Shown: positions 36,110 to 45,710 of the stretch, in pieces
Numbering within the stretch: the first letter of the stretch is position 1
How the letters are laid out: each line of letters starts with the position of its first letter
Assembly (NCBI RefSeq): GCF_002277815.1
Contig: NZ_NKJI01000019.1
Location: 62,001 to 126,000 of the forward strand
Origin: Pseudomonas sp. ERMR1:02
Lineage (GTDB): Bacteria; Pseudomonadota; Gammaproteobacteria; Pseudomonadales; Pseudomonadaceae
DNA length: 64,000 bases
Direction: 5' to 3'
Made by a program: the position numbers and the translations under genes
Notes under the pieces: model-generated
Told to the model about the DNA's origin: nothing
Database searches by the model: none
What the model saw: the letters and a program-made list of their open reading frames with translations, nothing else

Positions 36110-36655
36110 TCAGTCCTCCAGACGCGGGAATTGGCTGGCGATATCCTCGCCGGTGAAGTTGGCCACCCAGCCGTCCGAATTGTTAAACAAGCGGATCGCA
36201 ACGAAATGCGGATGCTCGCCCATGTCAAACCAGTGCTTCGTACCCGCCGGCACCGAAATCAGGTCATTTTTCTCACAGAGCACGGCGTAAACGTAGTCAT
36301 CGATGTGCAGGGTGAACAAGCCACGCCCGGCGACAAAAAAGCGGACTTCGTCTTCGCCATGGCGGTGTTCATCGAGGAACTTGGCACGCAATTCAGCTTT
36401 TTGCGGGTGATCGCTATTGAGGCTGATCACATCGACAGTGATGTAGCCGTGTTCGGTCATCAGCTTGTCGATCTGCTCCTGATAGGCAGCGATCACTTCT
36501 TCCTGTGTGGCGCCGGGCTGGATCTTTGCGGCTGCTTGCCAACGGTCGAAGCGCACGCCTTGCTCGGCCAGGGTCGAGGCGATGTCTTCGAAATGGGTCA
36601 GCACCTTGTTGGGAATGTCGGGGCTTGAGACGTGGTAAACGGACAGGCTGCTCAT
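36110..36655 (-). CDS. mtnD: Acireductone dioxygenase MtnD
   Basis: The 181-residue cupin has the complete metal site His97, His99, Glu103 and His141 (EHRHGEDEVRF; GTKHWFD). With Fe2+ it converts acireductone to 2-keto-4-methylthiobutyrate and formate; with Ni2+ it makes an off-pathway product. It follows mtnB by 96 bases. ATG 36655 opens MSSLSVYHV; the longer frame to 36721 is unlike the family. Confidence 0.94.
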   Translation of the reverse strand: MSSLSVYHVSSPDIPNKVLTHFEDIASTLAEQGVRFDRWQAAAKIQPGATQEEVIAAYQEQIDKLMTEHGYITVDVISLNSDHPQKAELRAKFLDEHRHGEDEVRFFVAGRGLFTLHIDDYVYAVLCEKNDLISVPAGTKHWFDMGEHPHFVAIRLFNNSDGWVANFTGEDIASQFPRLED

Positions 36656-36751
36656 GGGGCAATTCCTCGGTATCGGCCGCGCCGTCCGGTTTGTGGACAC
36701 CGGTCGGGCGCAGCGCTGCATCAGGCGGTGGGCGACTTGTGAGGTCTGCCG

Positions 36752-37372
36752 TTAACGGTTCAACACGCTGCGAGTCTTCAACTCGCACTCGAACAAAAAT
36801 TCAAAGGCCTCGATCTGCCGTAGCGCGTCACTCATCCGCGCGCCCCAGGTGTAGAGGCCGTGGCCGCGAATCAGGTAACCGACGCAATCGGGATGGGCGT
36901 CGAGCCAAGGCTGCACCTTGGCAGCGAGTCGCGCAATGTCCTGATCGTTGTCGAAAATCGGCACCCGCACCCGGGATTCGTGGGTCGACACGCCGCTAAA
37001 GGCTTTTTGCAGTTCGTAGTCTTCGAACTCGATGAAATCTTCCGGCGTCAGGCGCGATAGCACCGTGGCATTCACCGAGTGAGTGTGCAGCACCGCGCCG
37101 ATTTCCGGGCGCCAGCTATAGAGCTGAGTGTGCAGCAGGGTTTCGGCTGACGGTTTCTTGCCCGGTTCCAGGCTGTTGCCCGCGAGGTCCGTGGCGAGCA
37201 CATCGCCCGGGCCCAACTGGCCCTTGTGCTTGCCCGACACCGTCAGCAAGGCTTCGGTCGGCGACAGTCGGGTCGAATAATTGCTGCTGGTGGCCGGCGA
37301 CCAGCCGCGGCCATACAAAAAACGCCCGGCGTCGATTATTTCCTGGGCGAGGTGTTCACGGGTAAGGCTCAT
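36752..37372 (-). CDS. mtnB: Methylthioribulose-1-phosphate dehydratase MtnB
   Basis: A 206-residue class II aldolase-fold enzyme with zinc ligands in LHTHSVNA (His96, His98) and IRGHGLYTWG. It dehydrates methylthioribulose-1-phosphate in methionine salvage. Its ATG overlaps the stop of the upstream MFS gene by four bases. Earlier steps (mtnA, phosphorylase) are not in this window. Confidence 0.92.
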   Translation of the reverse strand: MSLTREHLAQEIIDAGRFLYGRGWSPATSSNYSTRLSPTEALLTVSGKHKGQLGPGDVLATDLAGNSLEPGKKPSAETLLHTQLYSWRPEIGAVLHTHSVNATVLSRLTPEDFIEFEDYELQKAFSGVSTHESRVRVPIFDNDQDIARLAAKVQPWLDAHPDCVGYLIRGHGLYTWGARMSDALRQIEAFEFLFECELKTRSVLNR

Positions 37373-38517
37373 GGCCTGTCCTCTTGCATACGTGTGGCAA
37401 TGATAACGGCAGCCGCGAGGGCTGCGAGACTGGCAATACTAAAGGTCCATGCAGCGCCGAGGGCATTCCAGCAGTAACCGGAATACAACGCACCCAGTGC
37501 GCCGCCGGTGCCGGCCAGTGCGGCGTACAACGCCTGGCCCTGCCCTTGCTGGCGCGCACCGAAGCTACGTTGCACGAAGGAAATGGCAGCGGCGTGAAAG
37601 CTGCCGAACGTCGCCGCGTGTAGGACCTGGGCAAACAACAGCACCCAGAGAAACTCGGCCAGCGAACCGAGCAGCAGCCAGCGCAACGCCGCCAGCAGAA
37701 AACTCGCCAGTAGCACCCGCCGCAATGAAAAGCGCGCGAGGATCCTGCTCATGGCCATGAACATCAGCACCTCAGCCACCACGCCAACGGCCCAGAGCAA
37801 GCCGATCACGCCACGGCTGTAACCCAATCGCTCAAGGTGCAGGGTCAAAAACGTGTAATACGGCCCGTGGCTCATCTGCATCAGCGCCACGCAGGCGTAA
37901 AACGCCAACACACCAGGGTTGCGCAATTGCTTGAGGAAGCCTTCCCCCGTCGGTCGGTTGCCCTGCACCGGTTGCGCGTTGGGCACCCACAAGCTGCTGA
38001 GGACGATCCCGGCCATGATCAGCACCAGCGCCGCCGGATAATAAATGTCCAGGCTCAGCCATTCGAACAAGCGTCCGAGCGCGACCACGGTGATGATGAA
38101 ACCGATCGAGCCCCAGAGGCGGATCTGGCTGTAGCGTGAGGTCTGTCCCTGCAAATGCGCCAGGGTGATGACTTCGAACTGCGGCAATACCGCATGCCAG
38201 AAGAATGCGTGCAAGGCCATGACCATCGCCAGCCAGGCGTAGGTTTTGCTGACGAAGATCAGCGAAAAGGTCAGCAGCGTACAGACGGCGCCGAAGCGCA
38301 CGATGGCCAGGCGCCGGCCAGTGTAGTCACCGAGCCAGCCCCAGATGTTCGGCGCAACGCAACGCATCAGCATCGGGATCGCCACCAGCTCGCCGATGCG
38401 CGCCGCGGAAAAACCCAGGTGATCGAAGTACAGCGCCAGAAACGGCGCTGTGGAACCGAGCAAGGCGAAATAGAACAGATAGAAACTGGAAAGCCGCCAG
38501 TACGGGAGCGCCGCCAC
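37369..38517 (-). CDS. MFS transporter (3-phenylpropionate/HcaT-like)
   Basis: A 382-residue carrier with 12 predicted membrane helices, starting YWRLSSFYLFYFALLGSTAPFLALYFDHLGFSAARIGEL. The loop WGWLGDYTGRRLAIVRFG is the MFS motif A region. It resembles HcaT/YcaD-type small MFS proteins. The substrate is unknown. It overlaps mtnB by four bases and may join the methionine salvage operon, in which case a methylthio compound is a possible substrate (inference). Confidence 0.87.
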   Translation of the reverse strand: MAALPYWRLSSFYLFYFALLGSTAPFLALYFDHLGFSAARIGELVAIPMLMRCVAPNIWGWLGDYTGRRLAIVRFGAVCTLLTFSLIFVSKTYAWLAMVMALHAFFWHAVLPQFEVITLAHLQGQTSRYSQIRLWGSIGFIITVVALGRLFEWLSLDIYYPAALVLIMAGIVLSSLWVPNAQPVQGNRPTGEGFLKQLRNPGVLAFYACVALMQMSHGPYYTFLTLHLERLGYSRGVIGLLWAVGVVAEVLMFMAMSRILARFSLRRVLLASFLLAALRWLLLGSLAEFLWVLLFAQVLHAATFGSFHAAAISFVQRSFGARQQGQGQALYAALAGTGGALGALYSGYCWNALGAAWTFSIASLAALAAAVIIATRMQEDRP

Positions 38518-38551
38518 AGCCGTCAGACCGCAGCGACGATAAGGTTAGCCA

Positions 38552-39643
38552 TTAAAGCTGACCCAGCACCGGCGTGCTCACGCGCACGTCGGCGTTCTGC
38601 CCACGGTGACGCAGCAGGTGATCCATCAGCACGATGGCCATCATCGCTTCGGCAATCGGTGTGGCGCGGATGCCGACGCACGGGTCGTGACGGCCCTTGG
38701 TGACGACCTCCACCGGATTGCCGTGGATATCGATGGAGCGGCCCGGCGTGGTGATGCTGGACGTCGGTTTCAGCGCCAGATGCGCCACGATCGGCTGACC
38801 GGACGAGATGCCGCCGAGAATGCCGCCAGCGTTGTTGCTGAGGAAACCTTGCGGGGTCATTTCGTCGCGGTGCTCGGTACCGCGCTGGGCGACGCTGGCG
38901 AAACCCGCGCCGATTTCAACGCCCTTGACCGCGTTGATGCTCATCAGCGCATGGGCCAGTTCTGCGTCGAGACGGTCGAAGATTGGCTCGCCCAGGCCCG
39001 GCATCACGCCTTCAGCCACTACGGTGATCTTCGCGCCGACCGAATCCTGGTCGCGGCGCAACTGATCCATATAGGCTTCCAGTTCCGGCACTTTGTCTGG
39101 ATCAGGGCTGAAGAAGGCATTCTCTTCCACCGAATCCCAGGTCTTGAACGGGATTTCGATAGGGCCAAGCTGGCTCATGTAGCCGCGAATCACGATGCCT
39201 TGGGTGGCCAGGTACTTTTTCGCAATCGCGCCAGCGGCGACGCGCATGGCGGTTTCACGGGCCGAGCTTCGACCGCCGCCGCGATAATCGCGTTCGCCAT
39301 ATTTGTGGTGGTAGGTGTAGTCCGCGTGGGCCGGGCGGAACAGATCCTTGATCGCCGAGTAGTCCTTGGACTTCTGGTCGGTGTTGCGGATCAACAGGCC
39401 GATGGAGCAACCGGTAGTGCGACCTTCGAACACGCCGGAGAGGATTTCGACTTCGTCGGCTTCCTGGCGCTGGGTGGTGTGGCGGCTGGTGCCGGGCTTG
39501 CGGCGGTCCAGATCGCGCTGCAGATCTTCCAATGAGATCTCCAGGCCCGGCGGGCAGCCATCGACAATGGCGACCAACGCCGGACCATGGCTTTCGCCAG
39601 CGGTGGTGACAGTGAACAGCTTGCCGTAGGTATTGCCGGACAT
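38552..39643 (-). CDS. aroC: Chorismate synthase AroC
   Basis: The 363-residue FMN-dependent lyase makes chorismate from 5-enolpyruvylshikimate-3-phosphate. Signature motifs are GESHGPALVAIVDGCPPG near the N-terminus, RPAHADYTYHHKYG in the middle and GGGRSSARETAMRVAAGA. Its length and start match the family. It is 34 bases upstream of the MFS gene, in the order prmB-aroC-MFS known from Pseudomonas, although here prmB lies about 2 kb away behind plus-strand genes. Confidence 0.95.
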   Translation of the reverse strand: MSGNTYGKLFTVTTAGESHGPALVAIVDGCPPGLEISLEDLQRDLDRRKPGTSRHTTQRQEADEVEILSGVFEGRTTGCSIGLLIRNTDQKSKDYSAIKDLFRPAHADYTYHHKYGERDYRGGGRSSARETAMRVAAGAIAKKYLATQGIVIRGYMSQLGPIEIPFKTWDSVEENAFFSPDPDKVPELEAYMDQLRRDQDSVGAKITVVAEGVMPGLGEPIFDRLDAELAHALMSINAVKGVEIGAGFASVAQRGTEHRDEMTPQGFLSNNAGGILGGISSGQPIVAHLALKPTSSITTPGRSIDIHGNPVEVVTKGRHDPCVGIRATPIAEAMMAIVLMDHLLRHRGQNADVRVSTPVLGQL

Positions 39644-39775
39644 GCAGGACGCTCCGTGAAATCGAACCCAAATACGTAATGCGCGCCAGTATACGCAGGC
39701 TACCCAAGTAGTTCATCCTCGAACCTTACGGGTGCCTGCGAGTCCAACCGGCATCTTGTTAATGATGGCGTGATA

Positions 39776-40725
39776 ATGCTGCGAGTTTTGATCTTGAGCC
39801 TTACCCTGATTTCCGGCTTCGCCCAGGCCACCGTCCTGAAACGGCCGATCACCCTGGACACCGGTACCGGCGAGCTTTTCGGCTCGCTATTGCTCCCAAA
39901 GTCCGACAAACCTGTACCGGTGGTCTTGATCATTTCCGGTTCGGGTCCTACGGATCGTGACGGAAACAACCCCGACGGCGGACGCAACGACAGCCTTAAA
40001 CGACTGGCCTGGGTGCTGGCCAAACACAACATCGCCAGCGTGCGATACGACAAACGCGGCGTGGCGGCGAGCCTGGCGGCCACCCCGGACGAGCGTAACC
40101 TGTCAGTGGAAGCGTATGTATCCGACGCGCAAGCCTGGGGCCAGAAGCTCAAGACCGATCCGCGCTTTGGCCAACTGATCCTGTTGGGACACAGCGAAGG
40201 CGCGTTGATCGCCAGTCTCGCCGCGCCCAGCGTCGATGCGGCGGCGGTGATTCCATGTCCGGCAGCGCCCGGCCAATCGATCAGGTGTTACGCCAGCAAC
40301 TGAGTAATCGCCTGCCGGCGCCGCTGATGCTGCGCAGTAACGAGCTGCTCGATAGCCTCAAGGCGGGGAAAACCGACGATAACGTGCCGCCGCAACTGCA
40401 GGTTATTTTCCGCCCGAGCGTGCAACCGTACCTGATTTCGCTGTTCCGCCAAGACCCGGCGGCGGCCTTCGCCCGACTGAAAATGCCGGCGCTGATCATC
40501 CAGGGCAGCAACGATATCCAGGTCGGCGTCAATGACGCGCGCCTGCTCAAGGCGGCCAAACCGGACGCCGAACTGGCGCTGATCGAAGGCATGAACCATG
40601 TCATGCGCATCGTGCCCAACGACGTCAAACGACAGATCGCCTCCTATAAAGATCCGAATTTGCCACTGGCGGCGGAACTGGGCGCGCGAATCCTCGGGTT
40701 CATTGATGGACTTCGCCCCCGTTAA
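39776..40725 (+). CDS. Secreted alpha/beta-hydrolase, one frameshift
   Basis: Restoring one base near 40251 (ATTCCATG to ATTTCCATG or ATCTCC) gives a 316-residue protein. It has a signal peptide (LILSLTLISGFAQA), an oxyanion region ISGSGPTDRDGNN and a nucleophile elbow LGHSEGALIA; late acid and base are in GSNDIQVG and EGMNHVMR. It resembles the alpha/beta-hydrolase lipase-like family with DUF3887-free layout. The substrate is unknown. It ends 10 bases before an unusual 25-bp inverted repeat. Confidence 0.82.
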
Positions 40726-40734
40726 GCGCTGCTG

Positions 40735-40787
40735 GGGGAGTTCTCAACTAATTTTCACGCCGCGTGAAAACTAGTTGAGAACTCCCC
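40735..40787. repeat. Near-perfect 25-bp inverted repeat with 3-nt spacer
   Basis: Arms 40735-40759 and 40763-40787 differ at one position only (a G-U pair in RNA). There is no T-run, so it is not a classical terminator, and it does not match the REP or GTTCCCACGC families elsewhere here. It starts ten bases after the hydrolase stop and ends 92 bases before the next gene. Confidence 0.85.
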
Positions 40788-40878
40788 TGACCCTCCAGTC
40801 TTGAAAAAACGGCCGATAAGCCTTTGTCGCCAGCGCACTGGCTGGCGACAAGCTGCGCTTGGACAGGATCTCGCCGTT

Positions 40879-41665
40879 ATGACTGATACCTCGACTTCAC
40901 CCGACACCACCGCTGAAAAAGAAGCACCGCCAGCGGTCGAGCTGCCGTGGGCGGACGTCCACGTCGAGCACCACAAGATGCTCCGCCTGGCGCCGTTGCA
41001 GACCGATCGCAATACCGGCGTGCGGCCCTTGCGCTTTGTCGAATTCGGTTATGCAGAACGCAATGACAAGCAGCACAGCCTGATGCGCATGAGCATTGCC
41101 CTGCCCAGCCAGCGGGTGCGCAAGGAACAGAATCATCTGGATGTTTGGGTCGATCACAGCGAAAACGCGTTCACTTCGGCCCGGACAGCGGCCTGCAGAT
41201 CGAACCGCTAAACCGCGGTATTGGCCGTTTCATGGCGGCGCAAGGCATTAACTGGGCGAAGAAACGCTGGCCCGGTTACACCGTCGACGGCACTGACCTG
41301 AACAACAAGGACGCGCTGAACGAAGACACGCGTCTGCGCCGCGATCATTTTTTGCGGGTACACGGTTTCGATGTGGTTTACGCCGACGCCCAGCATTTAA
41401 AGGGTAGCGTCGAAGAGGTGCAGGTCGGCGACCTGCTGGGTGACTGGAACACGGAAAAACTGCAAGTCGTGGAAATTCTTGAAGCGGCGCAAATGCTTCA
41501 GCAGGCCGAACAGAATCTGGCCGAGCAGGAGTCAAACTCAAGAACACGAAGAAAAAGTCAGCAAGTACAAGCGTGAAGACGTCGGGCTGCGTTTCACCAT
41601 TTCGTGTCTGGTTGCGTTGCGGTGTTTCAGGCGGGTTGTTGATCTGGATTGCGACGCACCGCTAA
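40879..41665 (+). CDS. Hypothetical protein with C-terminal membrane anchor, five frameshifts
   Basis: As read, the frame is broken. Adding one base at about 41163 (A-run), 41531 (G), 41542 (G), 41617 (T) and 41635 (G or T) gives one 263-residue frame ending at TAA 41665. The N-terminal domain (RFVEFGYAERNDKQHSLMRM, then DHFLRVHGFDVVYADAQHL) may be a ligand-binding or GNAT-like fold; I am not certain. A glutamate-rich coiled coil follows, then a C-terminal transmembrane helix (about residues 242-260, FTISCLVA then GLLIWIATHR). It is tail-anchored by prediction and has no known function. Confidence 0.6.
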
Positions 41666-41687
41666 CGATTGAAGACCGAGGCGCGGC

Positions 41688-41755
41688 CATTCGCGGGCAA
41701 GCCACGCTCCCACAGGTTATGTGCATTCCTGTGGAGCGTGGCTTGCCCGCGATGG
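41688..41755. repeat. REP inverted pair
   Basis: Opposed units reading TTCGCGGGCAAGCCACGCTC and its mirror lie between the tail-anchored protein and prmB. Confidence 0.85.
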
Positions 41756-41765
41756 CGTTATAAGG

Positions 41766-42672
41766 TCAGACGCGGGAAGCGAACAGCGCCTGATGATCCC
41801 GGCACTGCTCGGCCGTCAACATGAACACGCCATGCCCGCCACGCTCGAACTCCAGCCAGGCGAAGTCGACTTGCGGGTACAACGCTTCGACGTGCACCTG
41901 ACTGTTGCCCACTTCGACAATCAGCAAACCCTTCTCGGTCAGGTGATCCGCCGCTTCGGCAAGCATGCGCCGCACCAGGTTCAATCCATCGTCACCACAG
42001 GCCAGGCCCAGCTCCGGTTCATGCTGGTACTCGTCGGGCATGTCGGCGAATCTTCGGCGTCGACGTAAGGCGGATTCGAAACGATCAGATCGAAGCGCTG
42101 CCCGGCAATCCATCGAAACCATCACCCTGCACTGTATAGACTCGCTCATCGACGCCATGGCGTTCAATGTTCTGGTTGGCCACTTCCAGCGCTTCGAACG
42201 ACAGATCGGCCAGCACCACTTCGGCGTTCTGGAACTCGTAGGCACAGGCGATACCGATGCAGCCCGAGCCGGTGCACAGGTCGAGGATCCGCGCAGGCTC
42301 GGTGCCCAACCAAGGGGTAAAACGGTTTTCGATCAATTCGCCAATCGGCGAACGCGGGATCAGCACACGCTCATCGACGATGAACGACATGCCGCAGAAC
42401 CAGGCTTCGCCCAGCAGGTAAGCAGTCGGCACGCGCTCTTCGATGCGGCGCTTGAGCAATAGCTGCAAGTGAACAACTTCGTCTTCTTCCAGATTGCAGT
42501 CGAGGTAGCTGTCAGCAATTTCCCACGGCAAATGCAGTGCACCCAACACCAGTTGACGGGCTTCATCCCAGGCATTGTCGGTGCCATGGCCAAAAAACAG
42601 ATCCTCCCCATGGAAGCGGCTGACGGCCCAACGGATATGGTCACGCAGGGTACGAAGGCGGGAAGTGATCAC
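41766..42672 (-). CDS. prmB: Ribosomal protein L3 glutamine methyltransferase PrmB, two frameshifts
   Basis: Restoring a base in the C-run at 42101 and the A-pair at 42049 gives a 302-residue enzyme. The motifs are LDLCTGSGCIGIACA (SAM site) and VSNPPYVD (catalytic NPPY, present after repair). PrmB methylates the glutamine of L3 during ribosome assembly. I chose the GTG at 42672 (ITSRLRTLRDHIRWAVSRF), which is the usual family start; the frame extends to 42744 with unconserved sequence. Confidence 0.88.
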
Positions 42673-42908
42673 GACGGCAAACTCCAGAAAATCGACTGGC
42701 GATTCTATCAGCCAAACGTCGTCACGACGACGCGGGAAAAACACCGGAGCTCATGTAGGACTAATCTCTATTTTCATCCCGGTATTGAACAAAACGGACC
42801 ACTTGACAAAGCTACACGCCAAAAAAGACGGTGCTACGATAGTAGCGATTCACAGAAGCGCTCAGCCAGAGGACAATGTCGCAAAGCCCCACTCCAAGGA
42901 GCCCCAGA

Positions 42909-43497
42909 ATGTCCGTTCCACAAACGATGTTTCAACTCAGCGGCCGCGGTTATGCAGCAGCCAAACTGAGTCATGCGACCCTGATCATCATCGATGCCCA
43001 GAAAGAATACCTCAGCGGCCCCTGGCCCTGAGCGGCATGGATGCTGCTGTCGCGAACATCAAGAAATTGGTGACGGCTGCCCGTGCGGCCGGCCGGCCAA
43101 TCGTGCATGTCAGCCATCTCGGTACTGTCGGTGGGCTGTTCGACCCACGCGGCGAACGCGGGCAGTTCATCCCGGGGCTGGAGCCGCTTGCGGGTGAAAT
43201 CAGGATTGAAAAAATCCTGCCGAGTGCATTCCATGGCACGGATCTGAAAAAGCGCCTGGAAGAGTTGGGGTCGGTGGATCTGGTGGTTTGCGGTTTCATG
43301 AGCCATTCCAGTGTCAGCACCACGGTACGGGCGGCGAAAACCTGGGTTTCCGTTGCACCCTCGTGGAAGACGCCTGTGCCACCCGCGATCTGCCATACAA
43401 AGGCGGCGTCCTGAGCGCCGAGCATGTGCAGCAGACCGAAATGGCGATCATGGCGGACAACTTTGCCGCCGTCGCCCAGACTAACGACCTGGTCTGA
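42909..43497 (+). CDS. Isochorismatase-family hydrolase lacking the catalytic Cys, two frameshifts
   Basis: Restoring a C near 43020 and an A near 43338 gives a 196-residue protein. The family hallmarks are present: LIIIDAQKEY (catalytic Asp), the Lys region before LPSAFHGTDL, and a cis-peptide/oxyanion segment CGFMSHSSVSTTVRAA. In nicotinamidase/isochorismatase enzymes the residue after H-x is Cys (HxCV); here it is Ser135 (HSSV). It may still hydrolyse, or may be a non-catalytic relative. It has its own GGAG ribosome-binding site. Confidence 0.82.
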
Positions 43498-43628
43498 TCA
43501 GCGATTAATGAGCGGTCAATATCGCCGCTCATCCGCTAAAGCCTCTCGTTAGCCGTAATTGTCTTAGCCTCAGGAACATCCCGGTCAACTCCCGGTCGAA
43601 GGGCCGATACCCATTGAGGAAGGTCGGA

Positions 43629-43949
43629 ATGAAGTTATCCGATGGTTTTGACGCTCGCCGCTTGCGGCCCAAAGGCCAACGCAACTGGCGTTTTCGAATC
43701 GGCGCAGCGTTCGCTGCGTTGCTGGCAACGTGTGGTGTGTTGCTCACCATGGCCGGTGTCGCCAGCCTGCTTGGTCATGCACCTGCCTTGGGCGAGTTGA
43801 ACACCAACCGCGCCGGTGCGGCGGTGATTCTGGCAATTGGCCTGTTCGTGCTGTACCTCGGCGTGTGGTTGTGGCGTCGCTGCCGGCGGCGCTCGCGACA
43901 GTCACGGGAGCTGGCCATGTCCCCGCATTTGATGAAAAAACACGACTGA
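43629..43949 (+). CDS. Two-helix membrane protein, 106 residues
   Basis: A small integral membrane protein. A basic N-terminus (FDARRLRPKGQRNWRFRIG) is followed by two hydrophobic helices (about residues 26-50 and 63-85), then an arginine-rich tail (WRRCRRRSRQSRE). I do not recognise the family. ATG 43629 is preferred because AAGGTCGGA precedes it; ATG 43614 is an alternative. Confidence 0.68.
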   Translation: MKLSDGFDARRLRPKGQRNWRFRIGAAFAALLATCGVLLTMAGVASLLGHAPALGELNTNRAGAAVILAIGLFVLYLGVWLWRRCRRRSRQSRELAMSPHLMKKHD

Positions 43950-44025
43950 GCCGAATGCTGCGCATTTTGTCGCGCCCTCATTCGCTTCGAGTTGGGTAAA
44001 CTGGCCGCCCTTCGCGGAGGCTGAC

Positions 44026-44583
44026 ATGCAAGAAGACGATTTTACCCTGTTCAAAAGCGCGATCCATGGCGTCAAGCCGATCAAGCACGATCGCGCCGAA
44101 ACCGGCAAACCCAAAGCTGATCGCGCGCAGATCGCCAAACTGCGACAGGCCGCCACCGTGCGCACCGATGCCACCACCGTTGACGGGCTGTCCGATCAGT
44201 TCGTCATCGACGTCGGACCTGAAGACGAGCTGATGTGGGCACGTGACGGCGTGCAGGAAAGCCAGATGCGCAAGCTCAAGATCGGCCAGATTCCGTTCGA
44301 AGGCAGCCTCGACCTGCATGGCATGAGCGTGGAAAAGGCCAGGGAAACACTCTGGGCTTTTCTGGCCGAAGCCACCAAATTCGAAATCCGCTGCGTGCGC
44401 GTCACCCACGGCAAAGCCGTGCGCCTGGACGGTAAGCGACCGATGATCAAAAGCCACGTCAACACTTGGTTGCGCCAGCATTCGCAGGTACTTGGCTTCA
44501 CTTCGTGTCAGGCGAAACACGGCGGTGCCGGAGCGGTTTATGTGATGCTCAAACGAACCATGATGGAAGGCCGCGACGAGTAA
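44026..44583 (+). CDS. Smr-domain protein (SmrA/YdaL-like)
   Basis: A 185-residue protein with a linker N-terminus and a C-terminal Smr (small MutS-related) domain from about residue 95. It shows DLHGMSVEKARETLWAFLAEA, then RCVRVTHGKAVRLDGKRP, and a terminal GAGAVYVML block. Stand-alone Smr proteins have nicking or ribosome-collision endonuclease roles in some species; here the role is unknown. GGAGG precedes the ATG. Next to folE, as often seen in Pseudomonas. Confidence 0.88.
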   Translation: MQEDDFTLFKSAIHGVKPIKHDRAETGKPKADRAQIAKLRQAATVRTDATTVDGLSDQFVIDVGPEDELMWARDGVQESQMRKLKIGQIPFEGSLDLHGMSVEKARETLWAFLAEATKFEIRCVRVTHGKAVRLDGKRPMIKSHVNTWLRQHSQVLGFTSCQAKHGGAGAVYVMLKRTMMEGRDE

Positions 44584-44660
44584 AGCTGTCGCTTCACGCT
44601 TGCAGCGTCGTGTCCGCCACCGTACCCTTGCCCTTTGCGTAAAATCCCACAGGTAGTTTC

Positions 44661-45206
44661 ATGTCCCTGGAACAGAATTACACCGCGATCCTCGGCCAAT
44701 TGGGCGAGGACGTGTCCCGCGAAGGCCTGCTCGACACGCCAAAACGTGCCGCCAAGGCCATGCAGTACCTCTGCCGCGGCTATGAGCAGACGCTGGAAGA
44801 AGTCACCAACGGTGCCTTGTTCAGCTCCGACAACAGCGAAATGGTGCTGGTCAAGGACATCGAGCTGTACTCGTTGTGCGAACACCACCTGCTGCCGTTC
44901 ATCGGCAAGGCCCACGTCGCCTACATTCCGAGCGGCAAAGTGCTGGGTTTGTCGAAAGTCGCGCGGATCGTTGATATGTACGCCCGCCGCCTGCAGATCC
45001 AGGAAAACCTCAGCCGCCAGATCGCCGATGCGGTCCAGCAGGTCACCGGCGCTCTGGGCGTTGCTGTGGTGATCGAGGCCAAGCACATGTGCATGATGAT
45101 GCGCGGTGTGGAAAAGCAGAATTCGTCGATGATCACCTCGGTAATGCTCGGAGAGTTCCGTGAAAACGCGGCGACCCGCAGCGAATTCCTCAGCCTGATC
45201 AAGTAA
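44661..45206 (+). CDS. folE: GTP cyclohydrolase I FolE
   Basis: A 181-residue enzyme that opens GTP to dihydroneopterin triphosphate for folate or pterin synthesis. Zinc ligands are in LCEHHLLPFIG (Cys and His) and in KHMCMMMRGV (Cys), and the active-site His are in the same blocks. VLGLSKVARIVDMYARRLQ is the family core. It is a decameric cytosolic enzyme. A terminator follows 15 bases after the stop. Confidence 0.94.
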   Translation: MSLEQNYTAILGQLGEDVSREGLLDTPKRAAKAMQYLCRGYEQTLEEVTNGALFSSDNSEMVLVKDIELYSLCEHHLLPFIGKAHVAYIPSGKVLGLSKVARIVDMYARRLQIQENLSRQIADAVQQVTGALGVAVVIEAKHMCMMMRGVEKQNSSMITSVMLGEFRENAATRSEFLSLIK

Positions 45207-45220
45207 TTCGCAGCACAAGA

Positions 45221-45249
45221 AAACCGGCATTCATCGCCGGTTTTTTTTC
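45221..45249 (+). terminator. Rho-independent terminator after folE
   Basis: An 8-bp stem (45221-45228 with 45236-45243) is followed by a long T-run. Confidence 0.9.
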
Positions 45250-45310
45250 GCCTGTGAAAAATCAGGTAAGCTGCGCGACTTTCTTCATTCGCCCCGTGAG
45301 GCTTATCAAC

Positions 45311-45682
45311 GTGTTCGTCAAAGCGCTTCGTGTCGGCCTCGGCCAACTGATCATCTTCATCGACTTCCTCACTCGCCCCGGCAAGAAGCAGCGCCCCGCC
45401 GCCGCTCAGGCCCAGGTCGAAACCGCCGCCAAGGACCTGACCCTGTATCAATTCCACGCTTGCCCGTTCTGCGTGAAAACCCGCCGCACCCTGCGTCGCC
45501 TGAATGTGCCGGTGGCGTTGCGCGATGCGAAGAACAACGAGCAGGATCGCCAGACCCTGCTGGAGCAAGGCGGCAAGATCAAGGTGCCGTGCCTGCGCAT
45601 CGAAGAGGATGGAAAGACCACCTGGATGTATGAGTCCAAGGTGATCATTGATTATCTGGATAAGCGTTTCGCTGCGGTCTGA
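45311..45682 (+). CDS. Glutaredoxin-like membrane-associated protein
   Basis: A 123-residue protein with a hydrophobic N-terminal segment (VFVKALRVGLGQLIIFIDFL) and a glutaredoxin / GST N-terminal domain. The redox motif is CPFC (YQFHACPFCVKTRRTLRRL), with the cis-Pro region VPCLRIEE. It probably reduces disulfides or glutathionylated proteins near the inner membrane. I chose GTG 45311 because the sequence from there is typical of the family; a longer frame starts at 45254 without a good ribosome-binding site. Confidence 0.85.
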   Translation: MFVKALRVGLGQLIIFIDFLTRPGKKQRPAAAQAQVETAAKDLTLYQFHACPFCVKTRRTLRRLNVPVALRDAKNNEQDRQTLLEQGGKIKVPCLRIEEDGKTTWMYESKVIIDYLDKRFAAV

Positions 45683-45710
45683 TGGTTTTGTGGTGTGATT
45701 GATGGCCTCT

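Noticed and set aside
42570..43414. Long plus-strand frame starting inside prmB and running into the isochorismatase gene
   Set aside because: It joins antisense prmB sequence to a frame of the isochorismatase gene produced by a single-base deletion; the real start is ATG 42909.
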